A DNA stretch of 21,249 nucleotides from DTU018 sp029550685 (GCA_035412805.1 DAONVO010000033.1:1-21249); one strand, 5' to 3'. Counted from the first letter of the stretch, positions 7,032-13,788 are shown. Notes: a model not told the origin generated them from the sequence alone. Translations and numbers: made by a program.

Positions 7032-7157
7032 TCAAGAGTTTTTAATATTTTTCTTGGATTTTTTGTCGTTTTTTCGATTCAGACCATACTCCTGAGCAAC
7101 TTCAAACTTTAGATGCTCAACAGTATCGGTTAGGTTTGCTGATGATTTTTCTTTCAT
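7032..7157 (-). CDS. Very small SASP-like protein (41 aa), candidate GPR substrate
   Basis: This is a short frame of 41 codons from ATG at 7157 to TGA at 7034-7032, with AGGGAGGTGG about 11 bases upstream. The product begins MKEKSSANLTDTVEH. It then has LKFEVAQEYGL (residues 16-26), and ends in a strongly basic Lys/Asn-rich tail (RKNDKKSKKNIKNS). LKFEVAQEYG matches the K-x-E-x-A-x-E-x-G pattern of the SASP helix cut by GPR; the neighbouring 90-aa SASP has FKMEAAREVG. The second SASP helix (RQ.GS.GG.M) is absent. I infer a minor, minimal SASP or spore DNA-binding peptide, but no family of this exact form is known to me. Its stop lies just upstream of the -35 of the SASP promoter, so the two genes run in tandem. 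Confidence 0.65.
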   Translation of the reverse strand: MKEKSSANLTDTVEHLKFEVAQEYGLNRKNDKKSKKNIKNS

Positions 7158-7198
7158 TTATATATAGCCACCTCCCTGAATTATTCAGTAGATAAAAT

Positions 7199-7220
7199 AA
7201 GCCGGAGATTTCCCCGGCTT
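7199..7220 (-). terminator. Terminator after the CoA-transferase/GNAT gene
   Basis: A 7-bp GC-rich stem (AAGCCGG / CCGGCTT) with an 8-base loop is followed on the minus strand by ATTTTATCT. It lies 130 bases past the stop of the 615-aa fusion gene and 42 bases before the small SASP-like gene. Confidence 0.7.
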
Positions 7221-7223
7221 GTT

Positions 7224-7252
7224 TAGTATTTGTGATTCAATTTTTTTAATTC
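7224..7252 (-). promoter_or_regulatory. Weak sigma-G-like promoter candidate for the 41-aa gene
   Basis: On the minus strand GAATT (7252-7248), 17 bases, AATACTA (7230-7224). Each box is one base from the sigma-G consensus. The region is very AT-rich, so chance matches are likely. If real, the 7199-7220 hairpin would lie in the leader of the small gene. Confidence 0.25.
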
Positions 7253-7352
7253 TTTTTTTAATAAATGCTTGGCACTCGAGGTTGCTTATTCACGGTCTGA
7301 TCTCTCCTGCTCTGTTTCAGAATAACAGTACAGCAAAAACGTTCCCGTCTGG

Positions 7353-9200
7353 TTAGAGATGAAATTCCAACTCAATGGTATCCCCGTCATAATGTTTTAC
7401 GGGTTTTACGGATAGTTTATCAAACACCGCCAGCATCATGGCATTCTGAGCCAAAACCAGGGCACTGAGCTTTTTAACTCCTCTTTCTCTAGCGATCATT
7501 ATTAGAAATTCCGCCAGATAAGTGGCTATGCCTTTGCCCTGGAATTCCTCATCCACTAGAAAAGCCATCTCATAATTATCTCCTGTTGGATATGCTGCAT
7601 ATCTGGCTTCTGCAACTATTCTTTCAACGTTGCCATGTTGGTGAACAGCTACAACTGACATGATATTTTCATAATCCACGCTGAGATACTTCTGCATGTT
7701 TTCATGAGGCATTACTCTGACACTGCTAAAATACCGGTAATATTTCGATTGATCGGAGAACTTGTAGAAAAGTCTCCTCATCATATCTTCATCCGAGGCT
7801 CTTATGGGCCGGATTCTTAATTCCAATCCATCTTTGAAAGTTTTTACTGTTTCGAGGTGGGCAGGGTAGTTGGCAGCGATGGATCTATATATCTGATCAG
7901 GATAAATAAAACCTCTCTCTTTCGCTTGCTTAAAAAGAGTTTCCCTGTGATCAGGATGGGCAACTTCTATCAGGGAGAGTACCCGCTCTCTGATTGATTT
8001 GCCGAATAGAGAAGCAACTCCATATTCAGTTACCACATATCTGGCAACACTGAGGGTCGACCTGACCCTTTCCGGATTCTCAGTATGGGATATAACGATG
8101 TTGCTCTCTCCGTTTTGGTCTATTGATTTTAGAGCGAAAATAACTTTGCCGCTGCCTGAGTAGGCTGTTCCCGCAGCGAAGTTGAATTTGCTCTCATATC
8201 CTGACAGCAGATCGTCCCCTGCGTAAACCAGAACTCTAGAAGCCGTTACATCAATTTTTTCTACATTCATAATGCTTATGAGTTTGGGAATTCTTCTAAT
8301 AATAAGAGGGGTTGCCAGTTTGGTAATAGGATAGAACCCGATCAGCGGGTTGTTGTTTACATAATCATACAGCTTTTGGGTCCCATAACAATAACTAGTA
8401 TTTATCTGCCCGCCAAGTTCCCGCTTACGATCCCTGGAAATCGCACCAGCTTCCACCAAGTCAATGACCCAATCGGACACAGCGTTAGTAAGGATACCGA
8501 GATCTTTCTTAGTTTTTAAGTGATGGGCAATGGCATCAAATAATCTGCCCACGTGCATCACAACCGTTGCTCCATCGGGAATAAGATTGCTTACATGCCA
8601 ACCGATTCGATCCTGGAGACTGTCATAAGGTGTTCTTTTCCTTTCAATCAAAGGTTCATCACTAAAAATGATATGATCTACCTGGTCAACATGAATCAAA
8701 GTGTCACCATATGTAATGGGAATATTGGGATTTACCTCGGCGATGACAACAGCAGCATTTTTAATAACTTCATCCGCTACATCAATGGCAATGCCAAGAT
8801 TCATATACCCCCGCTTGTCAGGGGGGGATGCAGCTACCACCGCTATGTCGATCTCAATTGCTTGGATAGCGAAAAGATATGGTATCTCTAAAAGATTGGC
8901 CGGATAATAATCTTTTTTTCCAGAATAGCCTTCTTCAAAGGCTGTTTCTCCGCTGTGAAAAGTTTTATACCGGTAATTACGGTTAGAAGATGACTCATCT
9001 GTAAAATAATCTCTGGCAGCGGTAATTTGAATTATTTCCAGATCATAACCCAGGAGATTTTCAGAAGTTGCAATTGCTTTTGCCACCCTAACAGGCATGG
9101 CAGAACCACTGGAGAGAAATATCCGATTTCCCGGTTCGATAAGAGATATAAGTTTATTCTCGTCAATTATTTTATTATTGAAATCATCCGGCTTATACAT
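7353..9200 (-). CDS. Acetyl-CoA hydrolase/transferase-like protein fused to GNAT acetyltransferase domain
   Basis: This is a 615-aa cytoplasmic two-domain protein. Residues 1 to about 440 are the family I CoA-transferase/acetyl-CoA hydrolase fold. They include the N-terminal FLSSGSAMP, VVAASPPDKRGYMNLGIAID, a C-terminal half with YSGSGKVIFALKS (347-359), and the terminal block YVVTEYGVASLFGKSIRERV (388-407) followed by EVAHPDHRE. Residues about 458-615 are a GNAT domain beginning LRIRPIRASDEDMMRRLF, with the acetyl-CoA loop FQGKGIATYLAEFL (553-566). Hydrolase/GNAT fusions of this kind are known in anaerobes. At the position where related CoA-transferases carry the thioester-forming acid (NAE-type motif), I read R323-V-L-V326-Y, so classical transferase chemistry is doubtful. 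It could be a CoA-thioester-responsive protein acetyltransferase. ATG at 9200 has AGGAGGG, and a palindrome sits just upstream. Confidence 0.88.
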   Translation of the reverse strand: MYKPDDFNNKIIDENKLISLIEPGNRIFLSSGSAMPVRVAKAIATSENLLGYDLEIIQITAARDYFTDESSSNRNYRYKTFHSGETAFEEGYSGKKDYYPANLLEIPYLFAIQAIEIDIAVVAASPPDKRGYMNLGIAIDVADEVIKNAAVVIAEVNPNIPITYGDTLIHVDQVDHIIFSDEPLIERKRTPYDSLQDRIGWHVSNLIPDGATVVMHVGRLFDAIAHHLKTKKDLGILTNAVSDWVIDLVEAGAISRDRKRELGGQINTSYCYGTQKLYDYVNNNPLIGFYPITKLATPLIIRRIPKLISIMNVEKIDVTASRVLVYAGDDLLSGYESKFNFAAGTAYSGSGKVIFALKSIDQNGESNIVISHTENPERVRSTLSVARYVVTEYGVASLFGKSIRERVLSLIEVAHPDHRETLFKQAKERGFIYPDQIYRSIAANYPAHLETVKTFKDGLELRIRPIRASDEDMMRRLFYKFSDQSKYYRYFSSVRVMPHENMQKYLSVDYENIMSVVAVHQHGNVERIVAEARYAAYPTGDNYEMAFLVDEEFQGKGIATYLAEFLIMIARERGVKKLSALVLAQNAMMLAVFDKLSVKPVKHYDGDTIELEFHL

Positions 9201-9215
9201 TCGCTATCCCTCCTA

Positions 9216-9228
9216 GAACAGTCTGTTC
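9216..9228. promoter_or_regulatory. 13-bp perfect palindrome, candidate operator
   Basis: GAACAGTCTGTTC (6+1+6) lies immediately upstream of the AGGAGGG ribosome-binding site of the CoA-transferase/GNAT gene. It is a plausible repressor site. It resembles the Firmicute LexA box GAAC-N4-GTTC, but the spacer is 5 bases, so a different regulator is more likely. Confidence 0.4.
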
Positions 9229-9263
9229 CCTGGGTATCATCAATAATATGTCTTAATATTCTT

Positions 9264-9304
9264 CCCGCTTAGCGAGCCGGTTTAATAGGTACCCATGCTA
9301 AGGG
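9264..9304 (-). promoter_or_regulatory. Structured leader of the CoA-transferase/GNAT transcript
   Basis: On the minus strand CCCTTAGC can pair with GCTAAGCGGG (8 pairs, with a 2-base GC bulge) around a 23-base loop. It lies in the 180-base gap after recG and downstream of a TATAAT at 9330-9325 that has no good -35. It matches no riboswitch class I can name. Confidence 0.3.
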
Positions 9305-9381
9305 CCTTGAATTGATTTGTCCTAATTATACTATAAGCAAAGAGCAGTTTCTTAGCTTTTTTGACTATCTCCTTAATGTCT

Positions 9382-11400
9382 TTAGTTCATAGCAGTACCT
9401 TCACTCACCGGAAACCTGGCATTTACATAGTTCTGCCAGTCCAGAGGGTTTAATTCCCGGGAGCACTGCCGGGCTTTTTCCGCCAGTACCAAGTCCTTGG
9501 TCAGGTTGGCGATTTTTAACTGGTCCAGACCGTGCTGGCGCACCCCCCAGAAGTCCCCGGGACCTCTTATGCTCAGATCTTGTTGAGCCAAATAGAAACC
9601 ATCATTACTAATTTCCATAGCCCGTAAACGCTGTTTGGATTCATCGGTATGGGGTTCTGCCAGCAGAATACAATAAGACTGTACACTGCTCCGGCCTACC
9701 CTCCCGCGCAACTGGTGAAGCTGGGATAGCCCAAAACGCTCAGCGTGTTCTATGAGCATCACATTGGCGTTGGCTACATCCACACCGACTTCAATTACCG
9801 TAGTGGTCACCAGTATTTTGATCTTCCCGTTCTTAAACTGGCTCATAATCTCTTCTTTTTCTACAGGGCGCATTTGACCGTGTAAAAGGCCAAGCTCATA
9901 GCCGGTAAAAATACCGTTCCTTAATTCATCATACAAATTAACAGCCGCCTGAAGATCCTGTGTTTCCGATTCCTCCACTAGAGGGCAGACTATATAGGCT
10001 TGTCGTCCGGCCATTATCTCCTGTTTCACGTAGCGGTATGCCTGAACCCGGGCCTTATAGGGCAAATATTTAGTTTTAACCGGTTTCCTGCCCGGGGGAA
10101 GTTGATCTATAATACTGATCTCCAGGTTTCCATAAGCTGTTAAAGCAAGGGTTCGTGGAATGGGAGTAGCTGTCATAATAAGCGTGTCAGGATGGTCTCC
10201 TTTGGCGGTCAACGCAGCTCTCTGACGTACTCCAAAACGATGCTGTTCATCTATTACTGCTAATCCAAGCTTCTCAAAGGCCACTCCTTCCTGAATGAGG
10301 GCATGGGTGCCGATAAGAACATCAATTTCCCCGTGCTGGGTTTGATATAAAATATCAGAACGTTGGGCTGCAGTGCTGCTCCCAGTCAGTAAAGCGGTTT
10401 TAACTCCTGAGCCGCTGAGTATATCGTTGATAACCTGTCCATGCTGTATAGCCAGTATCTCTGTTGGTGCCATAAGGGCGGCCTGGTAACCGCTGGCTAC
10501 AGCTTTAGCCATGGCCAAAGCCGCCACTACCGTTTTACCAGCCCCCACATCCCCCTGCAAGAGTCGATTCATTATTCTAGGTGATTCCATATCCGCAAAT
10601 ATCTCGGCAATTACTCTCTGTTGGGCAGCAGTTAGCTTATAAGGCAATGCTGCCAAGACTCGCTGGACTAAGTCATTCTTTTCACGATGAATTAATCCCG
10701 CATGAGTATCTTCCGCCGATAACTCAAGCAAGCGCATCTGAAATAACAACAGTTCCTCAAAAGCCAACCGTTTACGAGCCTGAACATAGGCATTACGATC
10801 CAGGGGGAAGTGGATATTGGCTAAGGCTTCCCGAATCCCACATACCCCATAATGCTCACGCTGTCCTGAATTCAGTATTTCCGGGTAATCAGAGAGATAA
10901 CTTTTTAAGGCTTGGTCCATCAGCAAACGCCATACTCTCTGGGATATCCCTTCCGTAGTAGTATAAATGGGTACTATACTAGGTACAGTATCTTCTTGTC
11001 CTAGAATCTCATATTCACTTACATGAATTTCAGGAGGCAGGACATTCTTTATTTTACCGTGTAGCCAGATTCTTTGCCCGCTTTTTATGGTATCTATCAA
11101 AAACGGTTGATTGAACCAGACGGCTTGAATTGAGCCCCCTGGAGAACTTATCATCGCTGATAATACTGACATACCCTTGCGGCTGCGGCTGGAACGAATG
11201 GTTTTTACTGTGCCAATAATATTGGCCTGTTCCCCTATCACTAGCTGTCCAGGCTGCTGAACCGAACTCCGATCCATATAAGTACGAGGAAAATGCCAGA
11301 GAAGATCAAATATATTAATTATGCCCATTTTGGCCAAAAGTCTGCTTCTCTGTGGTCCTACTCCTTTCAGATACTGTACCTTCTGCAACAGCCTTTCCAT
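9382..11400 (-). CDS. recG: ATP-dependent DNA helicase RecG
   Basis: RecG reverses stalled replication forks and branch-migrates Holliday junctions. The 672-aa protein is the normal length. The N-terminal helix-hairpin region is VQYLKGVGPQRSRLLAKMGI, and the wedge OB-fold covers about 55-150. Helicase motifs follow: Walker A GDVGAGKT (283-290), DEQH box VIDEQHRFG (382-390), motif III MTATPIPRTLAL (409-420). Then come LLHGQMRPVEKEEIM, TTTVIEVGVDV, the HQLRGRVGRS motif VI and the C-terminal GPGDFWGVRQHG. All catalytic motifs are intact. ATG at 11400 has TTAGGAGG. It lies behind fakA as in many Firmicutes, but a terminator-like hairpin ends only 18 bases before its start. Confidence 0.97.
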   Translation of the reverse strand: MERLLQKVQYLKGVGPQRSRLLAKMGIINIFDLLWHFPRTYMDRSSVQQPGQLVIGEQANIIGTVKTIRSSRSRKGMSVLSAMISSPGGSIQAVWFNQPFLIDTIKSGQRIWLHGKIKNVLPPEIHVSEYEILGQEDTVPSIVPIYTTTEGISQRVWRLLMDQALKSYLSDYPEILNSGQREHYGVCGIREALANIHFPLDRNAYVQARKRLAFEELLLFQMRLLELSAEDTHAGLIHREKNDLVQRVLAALPYKLTAAQQRVIAEIFADMESPRIMNRLLQGDVGAGKTVVAALAMAKAVASGYQAALMAPTEILAIQHGQVINDILSGSGVKTALLTGSSTAAQRSDILYQTQHGEIDVLIGTHALIQEGVAFEKLGLAVIDEQHRFGVRQRAALTAKGDHPDTLIMTATPIPRTLALTAYGNLEISIIDQLPPGRKPVKTKYLPYKARVQAYRYVKQEIMAGRQAYIVCPLVEESETQDLQAAVNLYDELRNGIFTGYELGLLHGQMRPVEKEEIMSQFKNGKIKILVTTTVIEVGVDVANANVMLIEHAERFGLSQLHQLRGRVGRSSVQSYCILLAEPHTDESKQRLRAMEISNDGFYLAQQDLSIRGPGDFWGVRQHGLDQLKIANLTKDLVLAEKARQCSRELNPLDWQNYVNARFPVSEGTAMN

Positions 11401-11418
11401 GTTCTCCTCCTAAATGGC

Positions 11419-11442
11419 AAAAGGCGGGATCGCCCGCCTTTT
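11419..11442 (-). terminator. Terminator-like hairpin between fakA and recG
   Basis: A 10-bp stem (AAAAGGCGGG / CCCGCCTTTT) with a 4-base loop lies in the 52-base gap after the fakA stop. On the minus strand the stem ends in TTTT followed by GCCATTT, so the U-run is short. recG starts 18 bases later, with no room for a promoter in between. It is therefore probably a leaky terminator that lowers recG expression. Confidence 0.7.
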
Positions 11443-11452
11443 TCTACTATTC

Positions 11453-13066
11453 TTATTCTGCTGAAATCCAGTAACTATAATGGGGCTGTCCGCCATAATG
11501 AACCTCAATTTCTTTATCAGGATATTCTTTTTGCAGTCGCTCCAATAAAGCCTGGGCATCATCTTCAGTTATACCCTCGCCATATAGCAGGGTAATCAAC
11601 TCGCTGTCTTCGTTAAGCATTTCTTTTAATAAACCTACAACTGCCTCTTCGGCATTGGGACTGGTTAAAACTACCTTATCCTGAATAAGCCCAATGGTAT
11701 CGCCCTCTTTAATAGTAAGTCCATTGACAGCTGAATCACGAACTGCATAAGTAACCTCCCCATATATTACATTGTCGATATGGGAAGTCATCTCTTCCGC
11801 CACTGCTTCGATATCTCCTTCCGCATCATAAGCAATCAAAGCAGTTATGGCCTGCATCACGGATCGAGTAGGAACTACTACCACCTTTTTGCCACACAGT
11901 TCCACTACCTGCTGGGCAGCCATAATTATATTGCTGTTATTGGGGAGAATAATAACTGTTTGTGCATCCACCTGGTTACAGGCATTTAGCAAATCCTCGG
12001 TGCTGGGATTCATGGTTTGCCCGCCCTCTACTAATAAATCAACTCCCAAGCTTTCCAAAATCTCTCCTACCCCATCTCCGGCAGAAACAGCTACCAACCC
12101 TATGCTCTTCTGGTTATCCCCAGCTTCCTCAACTAGCAAGCGATGTTCATGAGCTTCCTCCAGCATATTGTTGATTTTTATATCACTTAACTGACCCCAT
12201 TGCAGACAGGTCTCTAATACTTTGCCGGGATGATTGGAATGAACATGGACTTTGAGCAGATCATCACCGCCTACCACCAGCAAAGAGTCCCCCAAAGGAG
12301 CTAAATGATCCCGCACATCCAGAGGGTCTAGGTCCTGTCCTTTAATCAGTACCTCAGTACAGTATTGAAAATCCAATTCAATATCTTCCCTGGATATGGT
12401 CACCTCTGCAGGAGTCTGTTCACGGTACTGTTCCAGTTTAATCTCCCGCTCTTGAGCCAGACCCTCTACAAAACCTTCCAGGAAAAAAAGAAATCCACGC
12501 CCTCCGGCATCAACTACCCCCGCTTCTTTGAGTATAGGCAGCATGGAAGGTGTCCGGGCTAAAGTAGTATGCCCAGCTTCAATTCCTGCCAGTAATACGG
12601 CCATAATATCATCATTCTTCTTGGCCTCAGCTTCACAAGCCCGGCCAATTTCACGGGATACGGTTAGTATGGTTCCTTCCACTGGCTTCATAACTGCCTC
12701 ATAAGCAGTGTCAGCTCCAGCCTTTAAGGCCTGGGCTATATCCATCGCCCCAGCCTGTTCTTTGCCTTCCAAAACCCGGGCCATACCTCGGAAAATTTGG
12801 GATAGGATAACCCCAGAATTGCCCCGAGCTCCCATTAAAGATCCCATGGAAACAGACTTAGCTAGTTTGCCCAAAGGCTGGTCCCGATTCTTTTCGCCTT
12901 CCCGTACAGCTGACATGAGAGTCAAATACATATTGGTACCAGTATCTCCATCGGGTACCGGAAAGACATTAAGAAGGTCAACGCTGTCGCGATTATGTTC
13001 AAGTTTAATGCAACCGGCCTTAATGCTTCTAATGAAATCATTACCGGTCATAACAAATAGACTCAA
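11453..13066 (-). CDS. fakA: Fatty acid kinase catalytic subunit FakA (DAK/YloV family)
   Basis: FakA phosphorylates fatty acids held by a FakB (DegV-type) carrier, giving acyl phosphates for phospholipid synthesis. The 537-aa protein starts with a DhaL-type kinase domain. LNVFPVPDGDTGTNMYLTLM (residues 32-51) carries the metal-binding Asp residues D39 and D41, followed by GSLMGARGNSGVILSQIFRG. The middle and the C-terminal DegV-like parts follow (VHVHSNHPGKVLE; IILPNNSNIIMAA; CGKKVVVVPTRS). The start is TTG at 13066, since GGGGAGG lies 9 bases upstream and the N-terminus then aligns with YloV. A later ATG (M6) is too far from the site. The ribosome-binding site overlaps the end of the asp23-like gene, so the two are probably coupled. 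No fakB/degV gene is in the window. Confidence 0.93.
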   Translation of the reverse strand: MSLFVMTGNDFIRSIKAGCIKLEHNRDSVDLLNVFPVPDGDTGTNMYLTLMSAVREGEKNRDQPLGKLAKSVSMGSLMGARGNSGVILSQIFRGMARVLEGKEQAGAMDIAQALKAGADTAYEAVMKPVEGTILTVSREIGRACEAEAKKNDDIMAVLLAGIEAGHTTLARTPSMLPILKEAGVVDAGGRGFLFFLEGFVEGLAQEREIKLEQYREQTPAEVTISREDIELDFQYCTEVLIKGQDLDPLDVRDHLAPLGDSLLVVGGDDLLKVHVHSNHPGKVLETCLQWGQLSDIKINNMLEEAHEHRLLVEEAGDNQKSIGLVAVSAGDGVGEILESLGVDLLVEGGQTMNPSTEDLLNACNQVDAQTVIILPNNSNIIMAAQQVVELCGKKVVVVPTRSVMQAITALIAYDAEGDIEAVAEEMTSHIDNVIYGEVTYAVRDSAVNGLTIKEGDTIGLIQDKVVLTSPNAEEAVVGLLKEMLNEDSELITLLYGEGITEDDAQALLERLQKEYPDKEIEVHYGGQPHYSYWISAE

Positions 13067-13081
13067 AACCCTGTTCCTCCC

Positions 13082-13444
13082 CTATTTTTCGCCTAGTACC
13101 TTTACTCCTTTAACATTTACATTCACCTGGGCTATGGTTATACCAGCATTATTTTCTAAAACATAAGCCACTTTTTGCATTACATTATGGGCTACTTCAT
13201 GGATCTTGATCCCGTATCCCACGATAACATGAACATCTACAATCAATCCCTGATCTGATGAGCGTACTGACACGCCTTTGCGGATAGAATCTACTCCCAG
13301 GATGCTCCAAAATCCAGATTGTATATCCTGGGCCACCATTCCTACCAGACCATAGCAATCAATTGCCGCAAGTCCAGCAATGGTTTCAATAACTTCGCGT
13401 CCCACAGTTATTTCACCCAATTCAGTTTGCTTGATTTTGAACAT
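13082..13444 (-). CDS. Asp23/Gls24 family protein (YloU-like)
   Basis: This is a 120-aa soluble protein of the Asp23 family. The pattern is clear: LGEITVGREVIETIAGLAAIDCYGLVGM at the N-terminus, GVSVRSSDQGLIVDVHVIVGYG in the middle, and VNVNVKGVKV near the end. The family is linked to envelope homeostasis and alkaline stress in staphylococci, but its biochemical role is not settled; yloU homologues sit before fakA across Firmicutes, as here. The ATG at 13444 has AGGAGGG 7 bases upstream. It is the first gene of a leftward run into fakA (15-base gap, fakA site overlapping this stop) and recG. It is divergent from rpmB, with overlapping promoters. Confidence 0.92.
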   Translation of the reverse strand: MFKIKQTELGEITVGREVIETIAGLAAIDCYGLVGMVAQDIQSGFWSILGVDSIRKGVSVRSSDQGLIVDVHVIVGYGIKIHEVAHNVMQKVAYVLENNAGITIAQVNVNVKGVKVLGEK

Positions 13445-13487
13445 GATGGTACCCTCCTATCTATCCATATTTAATTCTCTGGTGGTT

Positions 13488-13516
13488 AGTTTATTCCTTC
13501 TTCTTGCCCTTTCCAA
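13488..13516 (-). promoter_or_regulatory. Promoter candidate for asp23-like/fakA(/recG)
   Basis: On the minus strand TTGGAA (13516-13511), 17 bases, TAAACT (13493-13488). Each box matches the sigma-A consensus at 4 of 6 positions. Its -35 falls inside the spacer of the divergent rpmB promoter. Confidence 0.45.
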
Positions 13517-13532
13517 TACCTTCTGCTAAAAT
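13504..13532 (+). promoter_or_regulatory. Sigma-A promoter of rpmB
   Basis: TTGCCC (13504-13509), 17 bases, TAAAAT (13527-13532), with an extended TGC before the -10. It lies 36 bases upstream of the rpmB GTG. Strong boxes and ideal spacing fit a ribosomal protein gene. Confidence 0.75.
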
Positions 13533-13568
13533 AGTTAAGTGCATTGTCAATGAGAGGGGGCGTCACTT

Positions 13569-13757
13569 GTGGCTAAATGCGAAGTTTGCGGAAAAGGCGT
13601 TACGTTTGGTAAAAAATATAGCCACTCCCATATAAGGACCAGCCGGGATTGGAAACCAAATGTCCAGAGAGTTAAAATAATCGAAAATGGAACTCCCCGC
13701 CGGATCTATGTTTGTACTCGCTGCCTGAGATCAGGCAAAGTTCAAAGAGCCATATAA
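13569..13757 (+). CDS. rpmB: 50S ribosomal protein L28 (zinc-binding form)
   Basis: This large-subunit ribosomal protein is 62 aa, the usual length. It begins MAKCEVCGKGVTFGKKYSHS, and carries two CxxC pairs (C4/C7 and C49/C52), the zinc-ribbon (C+) form of L28. HIRTSRDWKPNVQRV is also typical. The start is GTG at 13569, with GAGGGGG about 7 bases upstream. It is a single-gene transcript: its own promoter, then a strong terminator starting 7 bases after the stop. Many Firmicutes carry rpmB divergent from the asp23-fakA pair, as here. C+ L28 paralogues can be replaced by zinc-independent forms under zinc shortage; no second copy is visible here. Confidence 0.96.
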   Translation: MAKCEVCGKGVTFGKKYSHSHIRTSRDWKPNVQRVKIIENGTPRRIYVCTRCLRSGKVQRAI

Positions 13758-13764
13758 CCTTAAG

Positions 13765-13788
13765 AAGCCTTAGTTCAGCCTAAGGCTT
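13765..13788 (+). terminator. rpmB terminator, embedded in the hslO 3' end
   Basis: A 9-bp stem (AAGCCTTAG / CTAAGGCTT) with a 6-base loop is followed by TTGCTTTTTT on the plus strand. The right arm is also the last codons and stop of the convergent hslO. On the minus strand the U-run is poor, so it mainly serves rpmB. Confidence 0.85.

Noticed and set aside
7258..7293. 11-codon frame (GTG start) with an AGGAGAG site on the minus strand
   Set aside because: It is too short to judge and has no recognisable motif. It could be a leader peptide for the small SASP-like gene, but nothing else supports that.
9216..9228. LexA (SOS) box
   Set aside because: The spacer between GAAC and GTTC is 5 bases, not 4, and the gene behind it is not an SOS gene. 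It is kept only as a palindrome of unknown binder.
12708..13166. 152-codon frame on the plus strand opposite fakA and the asp23-like gene
   Set aside because: It spans the junction of two well-supported minus-strand genes, lacks a ribosome-binding site and shows no family motif.
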